From NCBI RefSeq assembly GCF_008035925.1, contig NZ_CP036264.1:8933121-8997120 (forward strand): a DNA stretch of 64,000 nucleotides, read 5' to 3'. Each line of letters opens with the position of its first letter. Position 1 is the first letter of the stretch. Of the stretch, positions 8,164 through 16,936 are shown one piece after another. This stretch comes from Stieleria maiorica (lineage in GTDB: Bacteria; Planctomycetota; Planctomycetia; Pirellulales; Pirellulaceae). The translations under genes and the position numbers were made by a program. Below the pieces are notes generated by a model. That model had not been told where the DNA came from. It ran no database searches and was given only the letters and a program-made list of their open reading frames with translations.

Positions 8164-11100
8164 TCACGATGCATTGCGATCCACAAAGGCAGCGAGTTCG
8201 GTGTCGAGTTGGGCGACTTGTTGTTTGAGTGATTCGAGGAGTTCGGGGACGGGGGCCAGATTGTCGTCTTTTCCGAGGGCTTCGATTTGTTCGGCGATCC
8301 GGACGACGGGCTTGGCGCCAAAATTCCCCGCGGCACCTTTCAGGGTGTGAGCGCCGCGGGCGACGACCTTGGCGTCTCCTGCGGCGAGTGCCGTTTCAAT
8401 TTCCGAGACGCGTTGGGCCGCTTCTTCGCGCAGGACTTTCGCGATCTCCGTCAAAAAGGCGTCATTACAGCCCCGCATCCGGTCGCGGGCGTGCTGAACA
8501 TCGATGACCTGGTAGCGTTCTTCTCCGTCTCGGGACGGTTGGGGTTCATCGACAGACTGATCCTCGGTCACCCTAGGTGCGTCCGCCTCGGAGGAAGGCG
8601 TGGCGGGCGGGCGGTCGGCTGGTTGATCAACGTTTACGTTTCGGTTCAGGACCATTGCCAATTCCTCGGGGTCAACGGGCTTGCTGATGTAATCATCCAT
8701 GCCGGCTTCCAGGCATCGTTCCCGATCACCTTTCATCGCCGCAGCCGTCATCGCGATGATGGGGATGTGGTTTCCTGTGGTCGCTTCTTCGCCGCGAATC
8801 AACTCGGTCGCTTCTTTTCCGTCCATCACGGGCATCTGCCAGTCCATCAGGATGACGTCAAAGTTACCGTTTCTCCATGCGTCGACGCCTTGGCTTCCAT
8901 CGTTGGCGATGTGAACCTGGTGGCCCATCCGCTCGAGCAGGCCGGTGGCGACACGTTGATTGACATAGCCGTCTTCGACCATCAACACGCGCAGCGGTAC
9001 ATCGGCTTTTTCAACGGGGCTGTCTTGATCATCGCGGTCGATGCCATCCGATGACACCATGACGTTGAGAATCGTTTCCAGGAATTCCGATTGCACAACC
9101 GGTTTGGTCACGTAGCGGGCGACGCCCAAGTCGCGACACCGCTGTTTGTCCTCACTCGTGGCCGAGGAGATGATGATGATTTTGGTATCACGCAGCTGGT
9201 CATGCTCCATCATCGTGGTTGCCACGTCATAGCCGTTCATGTCCGGCATCACGCAGTCCAACAGAACCAGTTGGTACGGCGTCGCGTCCTCGGCCGCTCG
9301 CTGCAGTTCTTTCAGAGCGCTCGGCCCGTCGGCGACAGTCGTCGGTGCCAGCCCCCAGGATTGCAACATTTCGTGAAAGATCCGGCGGTTCGTTTGGTTG
9401 TCATCGACGACCAGCACGGGCAAACCGGCCAAGTCGGCGAGTGCGGCCGGTGGAGACGTTTCGAGCGGCTGGCCGATCTCCAAGGGGATGCTGAAATGGA
9501 ACGTCGTCCCTTGGCCAAGCTCGCTTTCCACCCAAATCCGGCCGTCCATCATCGAGACCAATTGACCGGAGATCGTCAGCCCCAGTCCCGTGCCACCGTA
9601 CTGCCGCGTGGTCGACGCGTCGGCCTGTGAGAACGATTCGAAAATGGTTCCCTGTTTGTCCTCCGGGATGCCGATTCCGGTGTCGCGAACCGAAAAATGG
9701 AGTTGGGCGTTCTGTCCGGCATGGTGGTCCAAGTCGACTGCGACAACGATCTCGCCGGTTTCGGTAAATTTCATCGCGTTGCCGACCAGGTTCACGACGA
9801 TTTGACGGAGTCGCCCGGGATCGCCGACAACCACCTGTGGGGCTTCCGGATCGACGCGGCAGGCTAATTCGAGACCTTTCTCGGCGGCGCGATGGCCGAG
9901 TGATCGAACCGTCCGCTCGACGACGTCGCGGAGGTCGAAGGGGATCGATTCCAACTCAAGCTTTCCGGCTTCGATCTTGGAAAAGTCCAGGATGTCGTTG
10001 AGCAGCCGCAATAGCGAGTCGGCCGAACCACGCACCATCCCCAGGTACTCGCGTTGTTCGGGCGTCAGCTGGGTGCCCTCGAGCAATTCGGACATGCCGA
10101 TGATGCCATTCATGGGCGTGCGAATCTCATGGCTCATGTTGGCCAGGAATTCGCTTTTCGCACGATTCGCCTGCTCTGCCTCTTCGCGCGCTGTTTGTAG
10201 ATGGCAATTGGACTGGGCGAGTTCTCGGGTGCGCTGGTCGACCCGGTCTTCTAGCGTGACCTGCGCGCGCACGAGTTCGTCCGTCATGTGATTGAAGGAA
10301 TTCCCCAGTTGCCCGAGTTCATCGTCAGACCGGACGGCGACGCGAGCATAACGGTCTCCCCCGGCAATCAGGTCGGCGGTTTCGGCGAGCTGTGAGATCG
10401 GAGCGGTGAACCGCTTTGCCAACGCAAAGGCGCCCAAGATGCTCAACAGGATCAAAGCCGCTTCGAGCAACCATTGCATGTTGCGAAGCTTGGTGATCGG
10501 CGCGAACGCTTCCTCGCAATCCATTTTCACGACCATGCCCCAACGATCAAACTCGGGGGCTTGAAAGGCGATCGGACGCCAGGCGCACAAGATATCTGTC
10601 CCGGCGTAGCGGCTGATGTCCTGGTCGCGATCGCCATCGATCGCTCGGCTCATCACTTCGGCGTCGGTGATTGCCAACGAATCTTCGTTACGTTTCGTCG
10701 AAGGGAAAAGGTAATGGAACTGCTCGCCTCGTCTGGCCGCGATCAGCACTTCACCGGAATCTCCCAGACCGGTCGTGTCATGGAGGATTTTGGCCAAGCG
10801 ATCGACGTCCAATCGCACCATCACGACCCCCAAAAACTCTTCATCGTTGGTTTCCGCCGGGGCCGTCAACCGAGCCACAAAATTGCCCGCATCGTCGCGA
10901 AATGGGGTTCCCAGATGGGCTTCAGAGCGTCCTTGCCGGTAGTCGGGTTGATCGGAGAAGTCTTTGCCCAGCTCGCCCGGATCGGTGGACGTGATCACGC
11001 GCCCCTGGGGGTCGGTGATCGAGATGGCAAGAAACTCATCGGTGCTCGCCATCGCGTCGCGGAGGATTCGCTCGACGCCGTGCCGGAATTTTCCCTCATC

Positions 11101-11361
11101 GATTTCACGATGGATTCGCTCGTACAGATAGCCTCGCAGACGGGTCCGACTGGCAACCAGCAACACGCGTTCTTGCTGCTGATTGACGTACGCCAAGACA
11201 CGCTGCTGGCGATCGTGCGCGGCGGTCTCCAGTCGCGCGTGGATCTGCTCGGTCACTCCGTCTTTGGCGAATTGATAATTCGTCAGATTCGCCAATGTCG
11301 CGGTGAAAAACACGACCAGCGCAACGAAAATCGTCAGTTTGGTTTGAAGACTGAGTTGCAT
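8164..11361 (-). CDS. Hybrid sensor histidine kinase, Cache-HAMP-HisKA-HATPase-REC-REC-Hpt
   Basis: A 1065-residue membrane phosphorelay protein. Transmembrane helices at about 8-27 and 297-317 enclose an extracytoplasmic Cache-like sensor. HAMP follows (318-371), then a short coiled coil, HisKA with phospho-acceptor His411 in NMSHEIRTPMNG, and HATPase_c with N box (VNLVGNAMKFT), DTGIGIPEDK and GGTGLGLTIS. Receiver 1 (about 648-765) has VVDD at 651-654 and acceptor Asp702; receiver 2 (about 790-905) has VED at 795-797 and acceptor Asp840. The C-terminal Hpt domain carries His1005 in HTLKGAAGNFG. All catalytic residues appear intact. No DNA-binding partner is adjacent, so the phosphoryl group must pass to an unlinked regulator. 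The gene lies 27 bp behind the flavoprotein gene and is probably co-transcribed with it. Confidence 0.95.
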   Translation of the reverse strand: MQLSLQTKLTIFVALVVFFTATLANLTNYQFAKDGVTEQIHARLETAAHDRQQRVLAYVNQQQERVLLVASRTRLRGYLYERIHREIDEGKFRHGVERILRDAMASTDEFLAISITDPQGRVITSTDPGELGKDFSDQPDYRQGRSEAHLGTPFRDDAGNFVARLTAPAETNDEEFLGVVMVRLDVDRLAKILHDTTGLGDSGEVLIAARRGEQFHYLFPSTKRNEDSLAITDAEVMSRAIDGDRDQDISRYAGTDILCAWRPIAFQAPEFDRWGMVVKMDCEEAFAPITKLRNMQWLLEAALILLSILGAFALAKRFTAPISQLAETADLIAGGDRYARVAVRSDDELGQLGNSFNHMTDELVRAQVTLEDRVDQRTRELAQSNCHLQTAREEAEQANRAKSEFLANMSHEIRTPMNGIIGMSELLEGTQLTPEQREYLGMVRGSADSLLRLLNDILDFSKIEAGKLELESIPFDLRDVVERTVRSLGHRAAEKGLELACRVDPEAPQVVVGDPGRLRQIVVNLVGNAMKFTETGEIVVAVDLDHHAGQNAQLHFSVRDTGIGIPEDKQGTIFESFSQADASTTRQYGGTGLGLTISGQLVSMMDGRIWVESELGQGTTFHFSIPLEIGQPLETSPPAALADLAGLPVLVVDDNQTNRRIFHEMLQSWGLAPTTVADGPSALKELQRAAEDATPYQLVLLDCVMPDMNGYDVATTMMEHDQLRDTKIIIISSATSEDKQRCRDLGVARYVTKPVVQSEFLETILNVMVSSDGIDRDDQDSPVEKADVPLRVLMVEDGYVNQRVATGLLERMGHQVHIANDGSQGVDAWRNGNFDVILMDWQMPVMDGKEATELIRGEEATTGNHIPIIAMTAAAMKGDRERCLEAGMDDYISKPVDPEELAMVLNRNVNVDQPADRPPATPSSEADAPRVTEDQSVDEPQPSRDGEERYQVIDVQHARDRMRGCNDAFLTEIAKVLREEAAQRVSEIETALAAGDAKVVARGAHTLKGAAGNFGAKPVVRIAEQIEALGKDDNLAPVPELLESLKQQVAQLDTELAAFVDRNAS

Positions 11362-11388
11362 CCCGATGATTGTACGTAGGGAATTCGA

Positions 11389-12987
11389 TCAGAGATCGCG
11401 CAAGATGATGCCCGCGGCATTGCGTCCACAGGCGCCCATCACGCCGCCCCCGGGGTGCGACGCCGCACCGCACAGATACAGCCTGTTGACCGGCGTGCGG
11501 TGATCCGACCAGCCGATCAGCGGGCGTGACGGCCCGAGTTGATGCAGATGCATCGCCCCTTGCATGATATTACCGCCGGTCAACCCGTAGGTCCGCTCCA
11601 GGTCCAACGGCGTCATCGCGTGCGTGAACAGGATCTTGTCTCGGATATCGGGCGCGAATTCCTGCAACGTGTCGATGCAGTTTTCGACCCAAGCGTCTTT
11701 TTCCTGATCCCAGTGCCGGTCGCCGGACAGTTGGTAGGGGGCGTACTGGACGAACATCGACAGGACGTGTTTTCCCGGCGGGGCCAGCGAGTCGTCGACG
11801 TTGGATGGAATCGTCATCTCCAAGACCGGTTTGCTGCTGAAATTCCCTGCCAGGGCTTCCTGGTATCCACGTTCGATGTAGTGCATGTCCGGCGTGGTGT
11901 GAATCGTCCCACGAAGCAATCGGGGGTCGACGCCGAAATCGGGCAGGGCGTCCAGGGCAAGGTTGATCTTGCCGCTGGCCGAGGCGTAGTCGATGTTCCG
12001 GACCTGGCCGATGAACTCGTCTGGCAGATGGCGTGCATCGAGCATTCGAAGCAAGGTTCGATTGGCATCGACGCCCGAGGCAACGGATTTGCCAAGGAAT
12101 TCGCCCTCGGAAGTGGACACACCGCACGCGGCGCCGTTTTCCACCAGGATTTCGTTGACTTCGATTTCAGTTTTGATGTCGACCTTCAACTCGCAACAGG
12201 CCTGTTGGAGGGCATTGGCCAGCCCGCCCATGCCGCCCTTGATGTAGCCCCAAACGCCCCGTGCACCTCCGGCATCGCCCATCACATGGTGCAGCAAAAC
12301 GTAGGCGCTGCCGGGCGACGATGGCCCGTGAAACGCACCGATGATCGCATCGGTCGCCAAGGTGCCTTTGAGCAGATCGGATTCAAACCAACGGTTCAAA
12401 ATGCGGTCGGCCGCACCGGTCAAAACCTCCATCGCGCCGGGATTCTCATAGAGCAACCGTTTCATCAGCAGACCCTGCTTCATCCCGCCGACCAGATTCT
12501 TGGCCTTGTCCAACCAGCCCATCTTTCGATGACGCGTGGGCAACTGGGGCGGTACGGTTTTCAACAGCGGTTCTAACCGCTCGGCAATCTCCGTCAGCAT
12601 CTTTTCGTACGCCGGAAACGCTTCGGCGTCCTTTTTGCTAAACCCCGAGATCGATTCAAAATTGCGTTTGGCGTCGTGCCCCAAGACCAGATGTCGGCCC
12701 TGGCCGTCGAAGGTGATCGACGATGGGTCACGGCGCAGCACATGGTACCCATAGTCCTTCAACCGCAATTCGGCGATGACTTCCGGCAACAGCAAGCTGA
12801 CGACATAGGCGGCGGGGGAAAACCGAAAGCCCGGATGCAATTCTTCGGTCGTCGCACACCCACCCAGAGTCCCGCGACGCTCCAGCACACAGACCTTCTT
12901 ACCGGCTTTGGCCAGATAGGCCGCCGTGATCAGTCCGTTGTGGCCGCCGCCGATGATGATGGTGTCGTACATGTAATAGGATGGCAT
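11389..12987 (-). CDS. Phytoene desaturase / PYROXD2-like FAD oxidoreductase
   Basis: A 532-residue flavoprotein. The N-terminus has the dinucleotide-binding fold IIIGGGHNGLITAAYLAKAG followed by VLERRGTLGGCA, and the C-terminus has LYLCGAASHPGGGVMGACGRNAA, the second FAD-contact motif. This arrangement is that of the CrtI/CrtO and PYROXD2 group, which includes carotenoid desaturases and ketolases as well as proteins of unknown substrate. No other carotenoid gene is adjacent, so the substrate is open. A second possible start (ATG 12972, MYDTIIIGGG) would drop five residues and puts the FAD motif closer to the N-terminus. It is followed after 27 bp by the hybrid kinase gene. Confidence 0.88.
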   Translation of the reverse strand: MPSYYMYDTIIIGGGHNGLITAAYLAKAGKKVCVLERRGTLGGCATTEELHPGFRFSPAAYVVSLLLPEVIAELRLKDYGYHVLRRDPSSITFDGQGRHLVLGHDAKRNFESISGFSKKDAEAFPAYEKMLTEIAERLEPLLKTVPPQLPTRHRKMGWLDKAKNLVGGMKQGLLMKRLLYENPGAMEVLTGAADRILNRWFESDLLKGTLATDAIIGAFHGPSSPGSAYVLLHHVMGDAGGARGVWGYIKGGMGGLANALQQACCELKVDIKTEIEVNEILVENGAACGVSTSEGEFLGKSVASGVDANRTLLRMLDARHLPDEFIGQVRNIDYASASGKINLALDALPDFGVDPRLLRGTIHTTPDMHYIERGYQEALAGNFSSKPVLEMTIPSNVDDSLAPPGKHVLSMFVQYAPYQLSGDRHWDQEKDAWVENCIDTLQEFAPDIRDKILFTHAMTPLDLERTYGLTGGNIMQGAMHLHQLGPSRPLIGWSDHRTPVNRLYLCGAASHPGGGVMGACGRNAAGIILRDL

Positions 12988-13021
12988 CCGTTCGAGTCCG
13001 TCTCCCGGCGGTAGCGGGAAT

Positions 13022-13083
13022 CGTAGCTACCTTCGCCAGAAGGTGGGGTCCGAGGGGCCACGCTCTGGCGAGCGTAGCTACGT
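13022..13083. repeat. Repeat family A, complete copy
   Basis: Left arm CGTAGCTACCTTCGCCAGAA and right arm ending GGCGAGCGTAGCTACG form an imperfect palindrome of about 62 bp in the 113-bp gap between two co-oriented genes. Confidence 0.85.
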
Positions 13084-13100
13084 CGAATTCGGCAGTTCCG

Positions 13101-14417
13101 TTAAACCGGGTCGACTTCCCAGCCTTTGCGGAAATGCGACATCAAGTATTGCTCGACGTTGTCATTGCCGCTGGCTTTGAAGGCGTTGGCATCCCAGTCG
13201 AATCCGCCACCGGCGCGGAAAGCGGTGTTGGCCAACAGGACCGCTTCGGCCAACGGTCCGGTGTAATCGACGAAGTCGCAGGTCGACTTCGGCCCGCCCT
13301 TGCAGGCATCGATCCATTCTTGGTGGAATCCCGGCGACTTGGGAATCGTTCGCTCAGGCGTCTCGGGATCGCCGCCGTCGCTGAGCGTGACCTGGTATCC
13401 ATCGAAACCGGCGTCGATGGTGCCTTTGGTGCCGACGAACAGCGTGTTGCTGCCCTTTTGGGGAACCGTCTTGTGCTGCTTGAACACTTCGCCGAGCGAG
13501 CCGTGCCACCAGTGCAAGGTCAACGCTCCGTGGCCTTGCTCGGCGGGGAACTCCAGGCGAGTTTTCATCGCCTTGGGGGTCCGATGGGGATCGATCTGGT
13601 CGGCGCCGGGGACTTCATCCAGATCGACACGACTGGGGTACTTCAGTTGCAACGCCCAAAAGGGAATATCCAAGATGTGACAGCCCCAATTGCCGGTTTC
13701 GCCGGTGCCGTAGTCCCACCAGAAACGCCATTTGTAGGGACAGTACTCTGGCGAATAGGGGCGTTCTTGGGCCGGCCCTTGCCACAAGTCCCAATTCAAG
13801 TGGCTGGGGACGGGAGGAAACTCCGTCGGCATCTCGGGCATGCCGCGTGAGCCGCCGATCGCGCAATACACTTCGGTGACATCGCCGATCATTCCCGATC
13901 GGACCGCTTCGACGGTGCGGGCCATGCCTTCGTTGGCATGCCGCTGGTTGCCGAGCTGGGTGGCGACGTTCATCTTCTTGGCGATCTTCGTCAGCTCGCG
14001 CGCCTCCCACACCGTATGGGCGAGGGGCTTTTCACAGTACACGTGCTTGCCCATCAGCATCGCTTGGCGGGCCGGGTGAAAGTGGGTGTGATCGGGAGTG
14101 CTGATGACAACGGCGTCGATCTGCTTGTCCATTTGATCCAGCATTACGCGGAAGTCTTGGAACTTGCGCGCCTTGTCGAACTCTTGAAAACGCTTGCCCG
14201 CTTTGACCTCGTCGACGTCGCACATCGCGACGATGTTTTCACCGTCGACGCCACTGACGTTTGCCGACCCGCGTCCGCCGACGCCGATGCAGGCGACGTT
14301 CAGTTTGTCATTGGGTGATGCCGCACGGGCGGTCGCCGATGATCCCAGCCAGTAGCCGCCGGAAAGGACAGCGGAGGTTTTCAGAAAGTTCCGTCGCGAA
14401 TCGGTGGGGCGTTTCAT
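13101..14417 (-). CDS. Tat-exported Gfo/Idh/MocA family oxidoreductase
   Basis: About 438 residues from ATG 14417, selected because it starts MKRPTDSRRNFLKTSAVLSG, a twin-arginine signal; the frame runs back to 14510 through a histidine-rich segment that overlaps GGGTGGGAG-rich DNA and is unlikely to be translated. The NAD(P)-binding Rossmann motif is NVACIGVGGRGSANV, and the family signature EKPLAH lies about 100 residues later. A WGCHILDIPFWAL block is typical of planctomycete exported members. The reaction is presumably oxidation or reduction of a sugar or cyclitol, but the exported location leaves the cofactor source unclear; Tat export allows the cofactor to be loaded in the cytoplasm. 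Confidence 0.92.
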   Translation of the reverse strand: MKRPTDSRRNFLKTSAVLSGGYWLGSSATARAASPNDKLNVACIGVGGRGSANVSGVDGENIVAMCDVDEVKAGKRFQEFDKARKFQDFRVMLDQMDKQIDAVVISTPDHTHFHPARQAMLMGKHVYCEKPLAHTVWEARELTKIAKKMNVATQLGNQRHANEGMARTVEAVRSGMIGDVTEVYCAIGGSRGMPEMPTEFPPVPSHLNWDLWQGPAQERPYSPEYCPYKWRFWWDYGTGETGNWGCHILDIPFWALQLKYPSRVDLDEVPGADQIDPHRTPKAMKTRLEFPAEQGHGALTLHWWHGSLGEVFKQHKTVPQKGSNTLFVGTKGTIDAGFDGYQVTLSDGGDPETPERTIPKSPGFHQEWIDACKGGPKSTCDFVDYTGPLAEAVLLANTAFRAGGGFDWDANAFKASGNDNVEQYLMSHFRKGWEVDPV

Positions 14418-14587
14418 GGTTGAATTGGGCTGATGGTGAGTGGGGGATTGGATCGGGTGGGAGTGCATTGGGTGGGAGTGGACCGCGTGGCAACGACCGC
14501 CAGCGATCAAGGATACTATAGTCTATGGGCTGTCCGAGCCTGCTGCACGCGTGGTGCGGTTTTCGAACTCGGTTTGTTATCGGCATC

Positions 14588-14745
14588 GCGCTGGTGTTTA
14601 GGCTTTAACCGATCGGGACGCTGCGGAGCAGCGTGGGGGGAGTCGCCTAAAGGCTAGACACCAACGGCGCTGGTGTTCAGGCTTTAGCCGCCTTTCGTCG
14701 CTGCGGAGCAGCGAGGGGGAGTCGCCTGAAGGCTAGACACCAACG
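14588..14745. repeat. Repeat family B, two tandem copies overlapping the rlmA-like stop
   Basis: Two about 78-bp copies (14588-14666 and 14668-14745), each running from CGCTGGTGTT(T/C)AGGCTTTA through CTGCGGAGCAGCG to GGCTAGACACCAACG. Both ends are roughly inverted (GCTGGTGT against ACACCA). The second copy overlaps the last four codons of the rRNA methyltransferase gene: its CTAG provides the stop at 14733-14735. The gap 14418-14732 holds nothing else recognisable. Confidence 0.88.
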
Positions 14746-15584
14746 TGCGCCGCTGGGCGATGCAGCAGGACGAGGTCGGCGGCCAGGGTGACGGTCATCG
14801 CGGTCAGCGTTTCGGCGCGCGTCTGTTGGCTGTGCCTGACGGCGCGGTAGGTCATCGCCAACGCGTCGGCGATCGCGTCGGGCTGCAACTCGACCCGTTG
14901 TTGCCAGAGCTCGTGCCGGGAAAATTCCAGCCCTGCCGCTGAGAGATCATCCACGACCGCTTCCCAGCGACTGCGCCGACGCCCCACTTGCTGGACGCTT
15001 TCACGCAGTTCGATCAGGTCGTCTTCTCCCGGCACGGCGACGATGCACGCTCCGCCCGGAATCAGCACTCGCGCAATCTCGTCGGCCGGACGACGCCCGA
15101 ACAACGAGATCACTTGATGCACACTCCCGTCTGCGACCGGCAGCGTCCGGTCCGCGTTGGCCAACACCCACGTCGCCTCGGGCCAACCGCGGGCGGCAAG
15201 CCTGATCGCCCGTTTGGACAGGTCGATCCCGCAGTAGCCACTCGGATTGTCCGAAAACAAGGCCGGTCCGAAGGAGCCTTCGCCGCATCCGAGGTCCAGC
15301 GTGCGAACCGGTTGTGAATCGTCGTCGGGGCTCGGAGATCGGATCCAGGGGCGAAGCGTTTCGACCAGCCCCGCGGCAAGCCCCCGCTGGAGCCAGCGGT
15401 GACGAGCCAGAACGGCATCGTTGGAGTCGCCCGCTTTGGTCGACTTGCGGTCTTGCGGTTGCAGCAGACTCCAATAACCCGCCTTGGCTCGATCGAAATG
15501 ATGCCCGGAGTCACAGCGGAGTGCACTGCCCTCCAAACGGAGCGGTTGACAACAATTCCGGACGGTGCAGCGCAGTTCAAACAT
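14733..15584 (-). CDS. rlmA: RlmA-type 23S rRNA (guanine-N1) methyltransferase
   Basis: A 283-residue SAM-dependent methyltransferase. The N-terminal zinc knuckle C-x4-C-C...C-x3-H (Cys6, Cys11/Cys12, Cys24, His28) is followed by FDRAKAGYWSLLQPQ, matching the FDxAKEGYxNLL region of Escherichia coli RlmA, which methylates G745 of 23S rRNA; close relatives modify G748. Motif I is LDLGCGEGSFG, and GRRPADEIARVLIPGG corresponds to the later catalytic region. The first cysteine pair is spaced by four residues rather than the usual two. Only 9 bp separate it from the upstream esterase gene, so it is likely in the same transcript. The last residues VGV and the stop lie in a repeat element. Target base is not determinable from sequence alone. 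Confidence 0.88.
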   Translation of the reverse strand: MFELRCTVRNCCQPLRLEGSALRCDSGHHFDRAKAGYWSLLQPQDRKSTKAGDSNDAVLARHRWLQRGLAAGLVETLRPWIRSPSPDDDSQPVRTLDLGCGEGSFGPALFSDNPSGYCGIDLSKRAIRLAARGWPEATWVLANADRTLPVADGSVHQVISLFGRRPADEIARVLIPGGACIVAVPGEDDLIELRESVQQVGRRRSRWEAVVDDLSAAGLEFSRHELWQQRVELQPDAIADALAMTYRAVRHSQQTRAETLTAMTVTLAADLVLLHRPAAHVGV

Positions 15585-15593
15585 GAATCAAAA

Positions 15594-16862
15594 CTACTTC
15601 AGCAACGTGTCGGCAAAGTCCAGGAACAGCCCCCAGTCCAGTTCGCCCAGGCCGTGACCGCCGCTGCGGATGTGATAGCCGGTTTGTCCGTCCATGCGTT
15701 GCTGTCCCAGCGGCGGCATGACGGGCGTTTGAATCGACTGTTTCCCCAACCGTTCGAAGACGGGAGCGGCGGCGACGATCGAAGCGTATTCGCCTTTCGG
15801 ATCGGCCCACAGGTCTTCGTCGGCGCTGGCCACGTAAACGCCCCGCGGCGCGATCAACGCGATGACTTCGTGCTGATCGACGGGCAACTCGTGTTCACGG
15901 CCGGCGAAATCTGAAAACGGTTTACAGAACCAATGCGGGAAAGAACTCGTGATTCGTTCGACCGTTTCACCATAAGCGCGACGCGACAGCGCGGCCCCGC
16001 CACAGCCCGAATTGTTGCTATAGGCGATCGCGAAACGTTCGTCTTCGCACGCCGCCCAAAGAGACGTTTTGCCGCCGCGGGAATGCCCTGACACGGCAAC
16101 GCGCGAGGCATCGATCGAATCGATCGTTTCCAAATGATCCAGCACTCGGCTGGCCGCCCAGCCCCAGGCAGACAGGCTTCGCCAGGCGGTGTCGTCGGGC
16201 GGATCGCCGTCGGCGAAAAAGGACCGAATTCCTTCGGCATAGCCGTCTTTCTTGTCGGGGTCGACGTGGGACGTATGGAAGGATGCCGTTGCGTAGCCGC
16301 GATCAATGAACATTTCCACCGGCCAAAACGGGTCCGACTTTTCCAGAGCGGTCGCCAGGGGAACGAAGTAACGGTTGTTGATGTGGATCACCGCCGGTGT
16401 CGGTCCGGGCGCGTTGTTGAGCAGAAAGACGACGAACGGGAACGAAAAGCTGCGATCGCCGATTTCGATGATCGCTTTCATCTCTCGTCCCGTCGCGGAA
16501 CCGTCAAACGCTTGCGTCTCTTCGGCCGTTTGCTCGAATCGCAACGAGTACTCCGTGTCGGGGCGGCGTCCGTAAACCTGATCGCGAAACAGATCCAGTA
16601 TCTCGCCTCGACGGCTGTCGTTCCACTCCTTCGGCGAACGGACGCGGCTGCCGTCGCGACTGACCAGCGGATCGGGCAGCGTGTACGTCGGGACCTTTGA
16701 TTCGACGTAGTTGAATTCGCGGCGTTGCCGGGTCAGTTTTTCAACCAGATCGGGGTTGGCTTGCCAGACGGTGGACGCGTCTTGGCTGATGGATGCTCGC
16801 GCCGTGAACATCATCGCCGGTAGGATGAAAACGACGGATAGCAGGAGGGGATGTCGTTGCAT
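15594..16862 (-). CDS. Secreted CE15-like glucuronoyl esterase
   Basis: About 422 residues from ATG 16862, giving a signal peptide ending near ARA/SIS; the frame extends upstream to 16955 but that part overlaps the start-proximal gap. The alpha/beta-hydrolase nucleophile is Ser261 in GHSRGGK, and His403 in GYHIRSGGHG completes a catalytic pair. The block WFCKPFSDFAGREHELPVDQH and ASADEDLWADPKGEY are typical of bacterial CE15 enzymes, which cleave ester bonds between lignin alcohols and glucuronic acid of glucuronoxylan. The position that holds the acid Glu in fungal CE15 reads SNNSGCGG here, so the acid is probably an Asp/Glu in the DEDLWAD loop. The gene lies 74 bp after a PQQ-propeller gene and 9 bp before rlmA. 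Confidence 0.85.
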   Translation of the reverse strand: MQRHPLLLSVVFILPAMMFTARASISQDASTVWQANPDLVEKLTRQRREFNYVESKVPTYTLPDPLVSRDGSRVRSPKEWNDSRRGEILDLFRDQVYGRRPDTEYSLRFEQTAEETQAFDGSATGREMKAIIEIGDRSFSFPFVVFLLNNAPGPTPAVIHINNRYFVPLATALEKSDPFWPVEMFIDRGYATASFHTSHVDPDKKDGYAEGIRSFFADGDPPDDTAWRSLSAWGWAASRVLDHLETIDSIDASRVAVSGHSRGGKTSLWAACEDERFAIAYSNNSGCGGAALSRRAYGETVERITSSFPHWFCKPFSDFAGREHELPVDQHEVIALIAPRGVYVASADEDLWADPKGEYASIVAAAPVFERLGKQSIQTPVMPPLGQQRMDGQTGYHIRSGGHGLGELDWGLFLDFADTLLK

Positions 16863-16936
16863 GTTGGGTGGGGTGGTGGGGGTGTGAGAAGATTCGAATC
16901 CGCCGAACTCTGGTGGGATTAGCCGTCGACGCCAGC

